DNA of 64,000 bases from Shinisaurus crocodilurus (Eukaryota > Chordata > Lepidosauria > Squamata > Shinisauridae): contig CM037877.1 in NCBI GenBank assembly GCA_021292165.1, forward strand, positions 205,572,715 to 205,636,714. The letters run 5' to 3'. Both the position numbers and the translations under genes were made by a program. Of the stretch, positions 23,241 through 34,961 are shown in pieces (within the stretch, counting starts at the first letter, position 1; each line of letters opens with the position of its first letter). Under the pieces are notes generated by a model. The model was not told the DNA's origin and did no database searches. It worked only from the letters and a program-made list of their open reading frames with translations.

Positions 23241-24629
23241 GCTGAATATCCTCCATCTGGTCAGAAGAACTACCCATTAAAAGCCTCTGGGTCTTGTCAG
23301 GATTGAATTTCAACTTATTAGCCCTTACCCAGTCCATTGCCACAGCCAGGCACCAATTTTCAGGATTAAGTCCCAAGGTCTCAGCTCTGTTTTACCTCCT
23401 GAGACTATTATGGGAGCACTCCACTTTCCAGACTAAATACCTCCAAATTACCCAGATTTTGCTCCAGTTGATTCAAAATGAATTAGTTTCTGGACTAACT
23501 CTACTGAACTGAGTTGTTGTTGTTGTTGTTACTTAGATTGATAGCCTGTTCTCTGGCAGTAATAGATCCACGTGCTGCAGAGGGAAGAGATACCACTAGC
23601 ACTCACTAAATTCCACCAATCATCCATGTTCCAAAGGGTTTGGACACAGAAAATGGTTTCAGACATGCTTATTGTAAGCAAGCATGGTACCAGGGATGAT
23701 CAAACCCTCACCTTTTCATCTTCCTTTTGCTGTTGGAATCCTTTACCATCCTCTCTATTGGTGGTTTTGAGGATGGTTCAGCAAGGCTAAGGGAGAATCA
23801 CTGCAGGTGATAGTGCAATACCGATACCAGTCCTTATTGGTTTTTAGACACCAGATCAAAGCAGCTCTCTTCCAGAGAGCTTTTGGGTTGCTCTGGTTAA
23901 CTGTCTCTCTTGTTTCTGCTGCTCTGATAAATTTACTGCTGATTAATTTTTATACAGTTCTTTAGAAATTTGATACATTTATATGATTTTAATTTTGTTT
24001 TAAATATATTAGTTCCCTTGGAGATTTTATTTAAACACAGGTTACAAATACTTGAGTAGAATAAACTAGTCTGGACTCCGACTCTGGAGGTGGATGTCTA
24101 TAACCACTTAGTAGAAACTAGTAGGCATTACCTCCAAGGCTCCCATGTATGTACTACAGTTGTTAGATTTTTTCAGATTTAGCATGCAGGCAAAATGTTT
24201 GGCCGGTTGTATAGAGCAGGAAGATTGGATCCCTCACTTGCATTAGTGTGTGAAATGGTAGTCTAGAGGTAGATACTCTCTGGGTATTCTCTGAAGAGAA
24301 TACACACCACAGGGGGTGGTTCTTGACTTATCTAAACCTAAATGGTACCATAAGAACAAGACACAGCTCTCCTAAAATGTTGGGAAATTGACCAGTTTTC
24401 CCTTTTAACCATTAGATATACCACATTTGGGTCACATGCTTTAAAAAAAAAACTTGTTGTGTGCGCATACGACCCCTATCCTGCCAGCAGTGGCTGTTTA
24501 CTCAAGAAATAACCAAAGTCATTTGCTTTTATTTCTCCAGGGGCTTGTGCTTCAAAATGAATTGATCTTGGAGCGTAATTAATTCCTCCTTATTGTGCTA
24601 GATGATGCACAGAATTGCATGTGATTCAT

Positions 24630-24720
24630 TCATAGAGCATAAGTTGAGATTCCATAACATGGTCCCACTGCTTTACTCATAGAGCATAAGTTGAGATTCC
24701 ATAACATGGTCCCACTGCTT
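24630..24720 (+). repeat. Perfect short tandem duplication
   Basis: A 44-base word starting TCATAGAGCATAAGTTGAGA is present at 24630-24673 and 24677-24720 without differences, so the duplication is recent. Confidence 0.9.
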
Positions 24721-24783
24721 GATGAATTTAATTGATTTCACTGGTCGGTAATTTGCCTGTTCCTTTGAGATGTTGTTTTATGG

Positions 24784-24918
24784 CAGTGTTCTCCAACCTT
24801 GGGTCCCCAGATGTTTTTGGCCTACAACTCCCAGCATGCCCCAGCCAGCGTAGTTGGCTGGGGCATGCTGGTAGTTGTAGGCCAAAAGCATCTGGGGACC
24901 CAAGGTTGGAGAACACTG
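24784..24918. mobile_element. Foldback hAT-like MITE, same family as 11.05 kb
   Basis: The arms begin CAGTGTTCTCCAACCTTGGG and contain GTCCCCAGATG as at 11049. Pairing is near perfect. TTATGG is shared on both sides, a shortened form of the expected 8-bp duplication. Confidence 0.87.
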
Positions 24919-25663
24919 TTATGGTCTAAAGTCCTTGGGAAGCTTTCCAGACATTCTGCCTATCTAGGAGTTGTGTGCAGTTAGCAGCGCCTCCTGTTTT
25001 ACAGCTTGTTCAGCCAGTATGAGGTCTTGTCTGCCAATGAGATATGCCTTGTCACCTGAGAAGGTCTGGGACAGCACCTAAAGAGTACAGTGGCAGCTGC
25101 TGTCATACATTAACCTGAAAATAATACACTTGGAAAAATTAAAATAAGCTTTCTAATTCCTCTTAGGCATAAAGCAGTGTACAGTATATATTCGTTATCT
25201 GTTGATACTTCCTTGTAAAGCCAGTTCTAGGAATAGGCTACTGATATCTTTGTGTACACAGTGTAGATACAATATACTACTCTAACGTGTGTCCTTGCTT
25301 TTAATGTCAGAGAGTGAGAATAGAAATATATGTCCTCCTATAATGGTGCTTGCTCCTCTGGGGTCTGTGAAAATCTAAACTCCTTTTCCAGACTCTTGGT
25401 GCATGCACATGGGTTCTACTTACCAGATTCTCATCCAGCTCCACCTACCATATGGTGTCTTTTCTCTTATTTTATTACTGTACCAGGCTCTATAGAGCAG
25501 TCTGAAATTAATGGAACTCACTGGTGAAGTGTTTTGAAGCAATATGCAGAGCTCTGTGATGTGCCTAAACAAAAGTAGTATAATAATACATGTACTTTCC
25601 CCTATAGTACTGGTTTTATACTGTAAGTACCCTTAGGAAGACCACTGTCTTGTTAGGTGGCTA

Positions 25664-25816
25664 AGGGCGCAATCCTATGCATGTTCAGACAGAAAAAAGT
25701 CCTATAACTCCCAGCATGCCCTGGTCACACAGACCCTACTTGTAATGGGGCTGGCTCAGGCATACTGGGAATTGTAGGACAGTTTTTCTTTCTTAACATG
25801 CATAGGATTGCACCCT
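25664..25816. mobile_element. Foldback MITE
   Basis: The arms begin GGGCGCAATCCTATGCATGT and its complement at 25797-25816, with the inner words ACTCCCAGCATGCC and GGCATACTGGGAATT. About 55 nt pair on each side. Confidence 0.82.
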
Positions 25817-26156
25817 AAGACATAAATAAAGACATTAAAGCTAAATATGCTGCACTGATCTTGCTTATTTAGTGCATTTGGTCTGTTTTGGATCTCCTGA
25901 TGCACTAACAGGTATTGGCAATGCTCCTACTCAATTGACACAAGGTTTAATTGCTTTGTGTAACTAATTGCAGTGATACAACTTACTATTAAATTTGCTG
26001 TCATCCTCACATACATTTTTTGACAATTTATTCAGCTCTTTGAGCATCTGGTATGACTTTATATGCCTGCATTTTTCTCAGTTTAAAATCAACACACATC
26101 TTCCACCATGTCACACGGCTATCCACTTGCTCCTCACAGTATGGACTGAGCTTTGT

Positions 26157-26392
26157 TGTTGTTGTTTTTAATTGAATTTTTAACATATATATAACAACCA
26201 GACAATAAACAAAATCTCCAATCTATTATATAGACTACAATAAACCAGAATAAAATAACCCCCTCCCAAATTAGAATTTCAAAAGAACAAATCCAGCTGG
26301 GTGCCCTTTCCAAAGTCTTTTTCATCCACAAAGTAGTCAATCCTGTGATAGGTAAGTATTTGAGGTATGATGAACTGATGTTAGGTAAGTTG
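26157..26392 (-). mobile_element. 5'-truncated LINE insertion with 16-bp target duplication
   Basis: The 16-bp word ATGGACTGAGCTTTGT occurs at 26141-26156 and 26393-26408. The inserted sequence, on the minus strand, ends in AATTAAAAACAACAACAACA, a LINE-like 3' tail. The coding remnant may be L1-like, but I cannot confirm the family. Confidence 0.78.
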
Positions 26393-26750
26393 ATGGACTG
26401 AGCTTTGTGCCTGGTATCAGTATTGCATATTTTATATTTATCAGGTAGTCTGTCAATTAAATATTTCCATTTAGGGAACTGCACTAATCTAATTCGGATT
26501 TCATTTCCTCTTCTCCCACCAAAGTGTTTATTTTTGTTACAACACTTGATCCAGCTGACAGAACATCTTTTTCACATAATATGTTGCATTTATATAGCAC
26601 ATATCAAGTTCCAGTCAGCCATGCCCTCCTGCAGGATACTTCATTCCACTCCCCCACTCCCTTCCATTTTTCTTTTCCAACTGAAAGTCAACATTCTCTG
26701 GCTACTGAGCATTTTCAGTCCTCATTGAGCTGTTTTTTTGGGTGGTGGGG

Positions 26751-26755
26751 ATAGA

Positions 26756-26787
<32 letters not shown>

Positions 26788-26794
26788 TAGATAG
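26751..26794 (+). repeat. (ATAG)n/(ACAG)n microsatellite
   Basis: Tetranucleotide run ATAG with a central ACAG block. Confidence 0.95.
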
Positions 26795-26997
26795 GTTTTT
26801 CAAACCTCAGGGTTCTTTCAAGCATGCAGATACATCCCTCTTGTTTCTCTGTGGCCCCATTTTGGCTCCTGTCCTGTTGGCACTTACCACCTGATTTTGT
26901 TATTGGAGGGATTGATTGAATTGCTGACCCAAAAATCCATTGTGAACTTTTGCTTTGTAAACCTCATCAGCCTCGTTGGGTCATCAGTCTTTCATCT

Positions 26998-27264
26998 GAG
27001 AGCCAGTGTGGCGTAGTGGTGAGAGTGTTGGACTGGGAGTCAGGAGATCCAGGGTTCTCGTCCCCGCTCGGCCATGAAACTCACTGGGTGACTTTGGGCC
27101 AGTCACTGACTCTCAGCCTAACCTACCTCACAGGGTTGTTGTGAGGATAAAATGGAGGAGGAGGAGGAGGAGGAGGAGGATTATGTAAGCCGCCTTGGGT
27201 TCCTTGCAGGAAAAAAGGTGAGGCATAAATATAATAAATAAATAAATAAATAAATAAAATAAAT
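26998..27264 (+). mobile_element. Sauria SINE (tRNA-derived), copy 2
   Basis: Same structure as 22066-22320. An extra GGA trinucleotide run (27151-27180) expands the region before the 3' tail, and the copy ends in AAATA repeats. Confidence 0.92.
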
Positions 27265-28128
27265 CTTTCCTCTGCACCTGAACATCATGTAGAGATTACT
27301 GGCCTCTTTTACCTTTATTTCCCTTGCCTGTATTTTCTTCCCACAAGGTTTATTCTTAGGGGCAGAAAAAGCACAGCTATCATTAATGACTTAAACTGTG
27401 CAATACTGTGAACTAAGCAAAATAGGACCTCATAGACAGGCTATATTCAATCTGTCTTGCTGAAGATATGCATATATCTATCAAGTCTACAAGCAGTTTT
27501 TTCTGATGATGGGGAAAAGTTCCACTTGGAGGAAGGAACAGGTGGTTGACTGCAAGAGGATAAATAGAAGCGACCCAGTAAGGGCTCTTGGGGTGGCCAG
27601 ACCTTTTACTGGCCCTGCTTCAATTGTGCAGCAAATCAGGAGGTATAACCTTCCTGGCATTTAGGTATATGATATGAAAAGCATAATTACCTGCTTAAAT
27701 TTGTGTGACTGCTACTGTTAAAGACATAGGAGCAAGGCTAAAAGAAGATGGCAACACTCCTGAGAATCCTGCTTTCAGCATTTAGCAAAAACAGACCAGT
27801 TGGGAAAGTCTCGTGTAGTTCTGGACTGGAGATTGCACATATTTTTATTAATAATTTCCATACCACTTTTGTCTCTAAAAATTGGGTGAAGGAGAGCACA
27901 ATCACAGCAAGAAGGCAGGTCAGGTCTCTCTGAGTTTTCCAAGTAAGGTAATCCAAGTTTGAAATCCAAGGTGGGCCAAATATCTAATGCTAACTGTTCA
28001 GGGTACAAGGAAGTAGAGCAGGAGCAAATTAGTAAGGAGAAGTGCCTGAAGCAAATAAGGTCCAAAGAGGAAGAGAACAAGAAGATCCAAGTGCACTGTA
28101 ACTTGATGACTGGGAAGTACTTCTAGGC

Positions 28129-29062
28129 CAGTGATGGCGAACCTTTTTGAGCCCGAGTGCCCAAACTGCAACACAAAACCAACTTACTTATTTCAAAGTG
28201 CCAACACTGCAATTAAACCTGAATACCAAGGTTTTAGTTTTAGAAAAACAACTCATACAGTTGTCCGAACTAATTACCGGTAACACTTTTTGTCTTAAAA
28301 GAAAAACACAGTAACAGAGCTTTCAATGATACAAACAGTTTTTTGTTGGGAAAAAAAAATCAACTCAAAAAAAAATATTATAGTACTACATTGTACACAT
28401 AGCCTGAAGGGAATTTATACAAACTTTTAAAATAATTAGGCACATGTATTTTTGGATAAGGGATTCTCAACTTGTAATATGATTATATGCCAGACTGAAA
28501 TTGTATGGGGCAAGCTTTACCCCGGGTCCTTTCCCTGCTTCTACAGGTGTCGGATTAGTAAAAGTAAAAGTCAACAACCTGTACTAGGATGTGCAAGATA
28601 AACAAGAAAACTAAACGTGCTTAACACATTTTAAACACTTTATGTCTTGGACTGCAAACATTGCATTAGGTAAAAGTTTGCATTGGGTATGCTTTTGCAC
28701 AATTAATGTGATTTTTGCTATTGCATGCATGCTGATAATTTGTCAAACCTTGGCTTATACTCCGTTAGTTTGAGAGCAACACATGCAGCACTCGGGTCAA
28801 CTGTTGGGGCTTTACATCCAAGCCATGCTCTGTGCATCATTCTTCAAAATCTTTTAAATGTGATAACAATGTAGAAAAGAATTCTGTAACAGGAATTCTA
28901 GAATAAAATCATTCTGTTCCACACTGTGAGAAAGAACAAGATCATTCGTGTTTTGCAGAAGGGGACGGTCTTTTCGCGATCTGGTGACCAATGGCTCGAG
29001 TGCCCACAGAGAGGTCCCTGCGTGCCAGCTGTGGCACCCGTGCCGTGGGTTCGCCATCACTG
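28129..29062. mobile_element. SPIN (SPACE INVADERS) hAT transposon, non-autonomous
   Basis: The left end CAGTGATGGCGAACC matches the complement of the right end exactly over 15 bases. The 8-bp duplication TTCTAGGC flanks both ends (28121-28128 and 29063-29070). The terminal sequence, followed by TTTTTGAGCCCGAGTGCCC, is what I remember of SPIN, the hAT family that invaded many tetrapods horizontally. The 934-bp interior shows no transposase frame, so it is an internally altered or non-autonomous copy. Confidence 0.9.
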
Positions 29063-29125
29063 TTCTAGGCAGTCCAGGATTAGCAATAGCCAATAAGCAA
29101 TGTGGAGGTCCATAGCTCTATATGA

Positions 29126-29409
29126 CAGGGTTGGGCTACCTGTGGCCCTCCAGATTTCATAATAGAGTTGGAAGGAGCCTACAACTACAAGGCCATCGAG
29201 TCCAACCCCCTGCTCAATGCAGGAAACTAGAGGAGGGGTCTCCCATCCAAGTAATAACCAGGCCTGACCCTGCTTAGCTTTCCACACTCAGACAAGCTGA
29301 GATGTTGGACTCCTGCTCCTGTCATCCCTGACCATTGGCCATGCTGACTGGGGCTGATGGGAGCTGGAGTCTCAACAATATCTGGAGGGCCACAGGTTGC
29401 CAAACCTTG
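29126..29409. mobile_element. Foldback MITE split by a 5S-derived SINE
   Basis: The ends CAGGGTTGGG and its complement, and inner arms with CTGTGGCCCTCCAGAT and ATCTGGAGGGCCACAG, define a hairpin element. Imperfect 8-bp flanks (CTATATGA and CTATACAA) agree with hAT insertion. A SINE occupies 29156-29300 within the left arm. Confidence 0.75.
29156..29300 (-). mobile_element. 5S rRNA-derived SINE with CR1-type 3' end, copy 1
   Basis: Read on the minus strand, a 5S-like part (AAGCTAAGCAGGGTCAGG, then TTATTACTTGGATGGGAGAC, which covers the internal promoter region of 5S rRNA) is joined to a tail matching the CR1 3' end seen at 62454-62541 (TTGGACTCGATGGCCTTGTA). The first few bases are truncated here compared with the other copies. 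Confidence 0.8.
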
Positions 29410-29504
29410 CTATACAAGCAAGCTTTTAGAAAGCAACAGGGCTTTCAGACTAAGGATGCAATGAAATGACAAGAAAGGTGGCTGCTATCCTCCAGGGCTG
29501 GTTT

Positions 29505-29832
29505 GCTACGTGAACAAAGTCTAGCATTCATTGTGCATGCTCAGCTGTCTTATTTAATGTTCATAGTGTATTCTCTTTAATAACCAGAGTCTAGTTACTA
29601 GGTGAAGAGATTTAGGAAGTGAAAGTGGACAAGTGCCACAAATGCCTGTACTTTCCACTCTCTCTTGTTCTCGATGATCAACACACAGAGAGAGGAAAGT
29701 GCAGGCATTTGTGGCAGATGCTCATTGTCACTTCCTAGATCTCTTTGTCTAGTTATTAAAGAGATGCACATTATGCACATTAAATAAGACAGCTGAGTAT
29801 GTATAACAAATGCTAGACTTTGTTCATGTAGC
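29505..29832. mobile_element. Large foldback element
   Basis: Left arm 29505-29670 (GCTACGTGAACAAAGTCTAG) pairs with right arm 29685-29832 with moderate divergence and small indels. It is a palindromic MITE; the superfamily and the target duplication are not clear. Confidence 0.8.
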
Positions 29833-29839
29833 CAGGAAA

Positions 29840-31530
29840 TAATAACTCAAAATGCAGTATTTGAGCATATGCAGAAGTTGCTTAGTTTGGCTTCTTCAGC
29901 TGTTGAAGTTAGACCAAACATGCCAGGGGAGCAATTGTTTAGTATGAGTGCACCTGCAGTTTATTTTTATTTTACTTTTCACTATTGGCACATGCAGATG
30001 AGCCTCTGCTGTTCTTTTGACATTATAGGTTTCCTTCTGCCAAATACATGGGGTGGGGGAGAGGCAGGCAGGCAGGCAGCTAAGATCTCAGACAGAATGG
30101 AGGAGGAGAATGTTCTCAACACTAATGTTCTTAAATTAGATCTTGTTCTTTAATCACAATGTTGTTGGTGTGGGCAGAGTCTGATGGGAACTTGAATGAG
30201 CCTCCCTGGAGCATTTTAGCTATTGTCATCTCAATGCTACTAGCTGACAGTAGCAGAAAGCTTTCCTTTCCCACTCATTTTATAGTCAATTTAAAAACTT
30301 CTTTCATGTTGTGTTCTTGGAGCCAACCACCAGAGTGCCTTACGGCACAATGTTCTTTTGTATTTGTGCTGCTCTCTGCTTCCTTTGCTCTATTTTGATT
30401 ACTTACTATGGTTAACAGCTGCTTTCCTACTTGCTGTGTTAGTTCTACTTAGGATGATGGCTGGTCTTGCTTTCATCTGCTGAAATGGGTGAGGCTTTTA
30501 AGTAAGTACTAATTCCACAGGAAACAAATCCCCCTGCCATCTTTGGAATGCAGAGGTGTTGTAAGAAAAACAGAGTTATATGAATATGGAATGTTCTGTG
30601 ATCTGGACCAAGTTTGCTTTGTTGGGATATAGCGCTAACTATATGGAGCACTAGCAGCCTGATCTGAACGGAGCACTTGCTCCCTGATCAGAAACTTCTT
30701 ACTAAAAGGTAACTTTCACTGATTTCAGTGAGACATCAAATGGACATTGTTGTCTGTGGCCCTGCTGATTTCAAGAGGATATACTGCTAAGTAGGATCTA
30801 AGGTTAAGGCTAATATATTTTACAACCATACCATTATAAGGGGGTGGTGATGACAGGGTGCTTCCAGAAAAATGACTCCTAGCACTACCAATCAAAAGAT
30901 ATTGTGCAGCTATTCCATTTTTACCTCCTTAATGGTTTTTTATGTAAAGAAAAACACAGAATAAGTAGTGAGAACACATAGGAGGTCTACAAAGGGAAGA
31001 TGTCTTTGATTGAGACTTTCAGAAATGTTTTCAATCTTAAAACCATAATAATTTAACCTTTAAAGTGGCAGTTCATATCTCACCCATGGTAGTAATTTCT
31101 GGCTCCCCAATAATCTTTACAGTAATTGGCTATAGATTATACATTTTATGCTCTATGTCATGCAACTCAACATCTTTGCTGTGTAGCAAGCCTGCCTGCA
31201 ATTGAATAGGCAGCGCAGAATGCTTGGTGAATTCTTCAAGCTTACAGTTGCCCCCTGTTGTGTTGAATGCAAAGTCCTGTGGCAAAATATTGGCACTGAT
31301 GCCACCTTATTTGAAAAGTCTCACTGTGACATCTGTCAGAATCCTAAAACTTGCACCCAACACTTGTAAGAGTGTTTGGTTTATGTTGTCTTGCATAGGC
31401 AAGATTAATGCCTCAAAGTGAGGTGGACCATGTCTGTTCTGCTTAAGCAGCTAGCAGTCAGCAAGCTTTTTTTATTTTTTTTATTTTGAGCTTTCCCAAA
31501 GAAATAGATTACTATGCTCCAAAGAAACAT
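29840..31530. other. Non-coding stretch
   Basis: Unique-looking AT-rich sequence. Short chance frames only. Confidence 0.55.
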
Positions 31531-31556
31531 TTCAAGGAAAGTACCACTCATCATCA

Positions 31557-32191
31557 TCAGGCGATCACTCGTGACCGAGTAAGATTGTCTTCCAGGATAA
31601 AAGGAGGAAATTCTAAAGAAGATTGTGTACTGTAGACTCTAGCAATGGGTCCGTAAGTGACTGTGGAGGCCAATTCTAGATCCACACAGCGTCCCACCGT
31701 GAGGACACAGGTTACCAGATGGAAGATGGTCCTGGCTGTAAAGGATTCATTTGACGTGCTTTTCGCTTAGCACATTTCTCCCTTTCATCTTGCACTCGGG
31801 CTTCTTCAAAGTCCATGGATCCTTTGTGAAAGGCCAACCTCCATTTAGATCATTCATGGGCCAGAGCTTCCCAGTTTTCGATGTTTATATTGCATTGTTT
31901 TAGATTAGCCTTATGAACATCTTTAAACCTCTTATATTGACCACCGATATTCCGCTTTCCATCCTTGAGTTGGGAATAAAGTAACTGCTTTGGGAGACGG
32001 CAGTCAGGCATTCGAACAACATGACCGGTCCACTGAAGTTGGCGTTGAAGGATCATTTTTTCAACGCTAGTAGTCTTTGCTTCTTCCAGTACACTGACAT
32101 TTGTTCGCCTATCTTCCCAAGTAATTTGCAGGATTTTCTGGAGGCAACGTTGATGAAACCTTTCAAGGAGGTGGAAGTGACGTTTATAGAT
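31557..32191 (-). pseudogene. LINE 3' end of the older copy (C-terminal domain and tail)
   Basis: This is the same C-terminal sequence as 32192-32830 (ILQITWEDRRTNVSVLEEA, WTGHVVRMPD). It has an in-frame TGA near 31850 where the younger copy has an Arg codon, and small duplications near 31625. It is cut off at 32191 by insertion of the younger copy; its continuation is at 34203. Confidence 0.85.
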
Positions 32192-34202
32192 CATCATCAT
32201 CATCAGGCGATCACTCGTGACCGAGTAAGATTGTCTTCCGGGATAAAAGGAGGAAATTCTAAAGAAGATTGTGTAGACTCTAGCGATGGGTCTGTAAGTG
32301 ACTGTGGAGGCCAATTCTAGATCCACACAGCTTCCCACAGTGAGGACACAGGTTATCAGATAGAAGATGGTCCTGTAAAGGATTCATTTGACGCGCTTTT
32401 CGCTTAGCACGTTTCTCCCTTTCACCTTGCACTCGGGCTTCTTCAAAGTCCATGGAACCTTTGTGAAAGGCCAACCTCCATTTAGATCGTTCATGGGCCA
32501 GAGCTTCCCAGTTTTCGATGTTTATATTGCATTTTTTTAGATTAGCCTTATGAACATCTTTAAACCTCTTATATTGACCACCGATATTCCGCTTTCCATC
32601 CTTGAGTTGGGAGTAAAGTAACTGCTTTGGGAGACGGCAGTCAGGCATTCGAACAACATGACCGGTCCACTGAAGTTGGCGTTGAAGGATCATTTTTTCA
32701 ATGCTAGTAGTCTTTGCTTCTTCCAGTACACTGACATTTGTTCGCCTATCTTCCCAAGTAATTTGCAGGATTTTCCGGAGGCAACGTTGATGAAACCTTT
32801 CAAGGAGGTGGAAGTGACGTTTATAGATAGTCCATGTTTCGCAGGCATACAATAAAGTTGGTAATACAATGGCTTCATAAACCAGTGTTTTGGTCTTCTT
32901 ACAAATATCCCGATCCTCGAACACTCTATGTTTCATTCGAGAAAATGCGGCACTTGCGGAGCTCAGACGATGCTGGATTTCACTGTCGATGTTAGCTGTA
33001 ACAGAAAGATAGCTGCCAAGATAGAGAAAATGATCGACATTTTCCAGTATTGTCCCGCCAAGCTGGATAGATGGCATCACCAAAGGATTGGCTTGCACTT
33101 GCTGATGAAGCACTTTGGTTTTTTTGATGTTAAGTGAGAGACCAAGTTTTTCGTATGCTTCTGCAAAAGCATTTAGGATAGTTTGGAGATCATCCTCTGA
33201 ATGTGCGGAGACCACATTATCATCAGCATACTGAAGTTCCACAACGGAGGTTGTAATTACCTTACTTTTTGCTTTCAGCCTGCTGAGATTAAAAAGCTTT
33301 CCATCTGTTCGATATATAATTCCCACACCGGTGGGAAGTTTCCCCTTGACAAGATGTAAAACCATGGCGATGAAAATGGCAAATAATGTTGGGGCGATAA
33401 CACATCCCTGTTTAACACCTGATCCCACTTTAAATGGAGCACCATGAGAGCCGTTGTTGTCCAAAACCGTTGCCGTCATGTTGTCATGGAGAAGTCGCAA
33501 GATATTCACAAATTTATTGGGGCATCCAATTTTCATAAGGATAGTCCAGAGAGCTGTACGGTCTACAGTATCAAAGGCCTTAGCCAAATCGATAAATGCC
33601 ATATAAAGGGGTTGATTTTGCTCCCGGCATTTTTCTTGGAGCTGACGTGCAGTAAAAATCATGTCTACTGTCCCTCTAGAGGGGCGGAAACCATATTGAG
33701 TTTCAGGGAGGATCTCTTCTGAAATAGATAGAAGACGGTTTGCGAGAATCCTAGCAAATATTTTACCTGCGGTTGCTAAGAGAGAAATGCCCCGATAGTT
33801 TCCACAGTCTGTTCTATCACCCTTCTTAAAGAGGGTGATAATTATGGCATCCCTGAAGTCTTCTGGGATCTCTTCTCTTATCCAGATTTTTTCGATGAGT
33901 TTATGAAGATGTTGTACAAGTTCGGGGCCCCCTTCTTTAAAGATTTCAGCAGGAATCCCATCTGGTCCACTAGCTTTGTTGTTCTTCATTTGATTAATGG
34001 CTTTTTTTACTTCATCCAAAGTGGGGAGTATTGCAAGTTCCTCTTTAATTTGTTTTTGCGGGATTTGCGAAAAAATCTCGTTATCCACCTTAGACTTACG
34101 ATTTAAAAGGTCATAATAATGCTCTTTCCAACGCAGTGCAATAGACTCTTTGTCTTTTAAGAGTTTGGTGCCATCTTTTGATTGTAAAGGGTTTGTACCA
34201 TA
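32192..34202 (-). mobile_element. Younger, 5'-truncated LINE copy of the same family
   Basis: This second copy runs from an (ATGATG)n tail at 32192-32205 to a 5' truncation near 34202. It is flanked by a 19-bp identical word, ggaagtgacgtttatagat, at 32173-32191 and 34203-34221. That is the target duplication expected of target-primed reverse transcription, and it shows the copy landed inside an older member of its own family. It keeps an open frame (32280 to about 34200, roughly 640 codons) from the start of the RT region to the last codon. It lacks the endonuclease, so it could not move alone. Confidence 0.88.
32280..34202 (-). CDS. LINE reverse transcriptase plus C-terminal zinc finger, open frame in truncated copy
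   Basis: About 640 codons without a stop. The frame runs on by chance into flanking LINE sequence, giving a spurious ATG at 34271. The RT fingers and palm carry [54 protein letters not shown] and the catalytic LQYADD. A thumb-like region, ETWTIYKRHFHLLERFHQRC and a final CCHH finger (CPHCGKLC ending HSHLQTH) follow. It synthesises element cDNA at the target nick and binds its own RNA. The endonuclease half is missing, so this is a remnant, but a recent one. Confidence 0.85.
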   Translation of the reverse strand, partial: YGTNPLQSKDGTKLLKDKESIALRWKEHYYDLLNRKSKVDNEIFSQIPQKQIKEELAILPTLDEVKKAINQMKNNKASGPDGIPAEIFKEGGPELVQHLHKLIEKIWIREEIPEDFRDAIIITLFKKGDRTDCGNYRGISLLATAGKIFARILANRLLSISEEILPETQYGFRPSRGTVDMIFTARQLQEKCREQNQPLYMAFIDLAKAFDTVDRTALWTILMKIGCPNKFVNILRLLHDNMTATVLDNNGSHGAPFKVGSGVKQGCVIAPTLFAIFIAMVLHLVKGKLPTGVGIIYRTDGKLFNLSRLKAKSKVITTSVVELQYADDNVVSAHSEDDLQTILNAFAEAYEKLGLSLNIKKTKVLHQQVQANPLVMPSIQLGGTILENVDHFLYLGSYLSVTANIDSEIQHRLSSASAAFSRMKHRVFEDRDICKKTKTLVYEAIVLPTLLYACETWTIYKRHFHLLERFHQRCLRKILQITWEDRRTNVSVLEEAKTTSIEKMILQRQLQWTGHVVRMPDCRLPKQLLYSQLKDGKRNIGGQYKRFKDVHKANLKKCNINIENWEALAHERSKWRLAFHKGSMDFEEARVQGEREKRAKRKARQMNPLQDHLLSDNLCPHCGKLCGSRIGLHSHLQTHR

Positions 34203-34961
34203 GGAAGTGACGTTTATAGATAGTCCATGTTTCGCAGGCATACAATAGAGTTGGTAATACAATGGCTTCATAAACCAGTGTTTTGGTCTTCTTATAAATA
34301 TCCCGATCCTCGAACACTCTATGTTTCATTCGAGAAAACATGGCACTTGCGGAGCTCAAACGATGCTGGATTTCACTGTCGATGTTAGCTGTAACAGAAA
34401 GATAGCTGCCAAGATAGAGAAAATGATTGACATTTTCCAGTATTGTCCCGCCAAGCTGGATAGATGGCATCGCCAAAGGGTTAGCTTGCACTTGCTGATG
34501 AAGCACTTTGGTTTTTTTGATGTTAAGTGAGAGACCAAGTTTTTCGTATGCTTCTGCAAAAGCATTTAGGATAGTTTGGAGATCATCCTCTGAATGTGCG
34601 GAGACCACATTATCATCAGCATACTGAAGTTCCACAATGGAGGTTGTAATTACCTTACTTTTTGCTTTCAGCCTGGTGGGATTAAAAAGCTTTCCGTCTG
34701 TTCGATATATAATTCCCACACCAGTGGGAAGTTTCCCCTCGACAAGATGTAAAATCATGGCAATGAAAATAGTAAATAATGTTGGGGCGATAACACATCC
34801 CTGTTTAACACCTGATCCCACTTTAAATGGAGCACCATGAGAGCTGTTGTTGTCCAAAACCGTTGCCGTCATGTTGTCATGGAGAAGTCGCAAGATATTC
34901 ACAAATGTATTGGGGCATCCAATTTTCATAAGGATAGTCCAGAGAGCTGTACGGTCTACAG

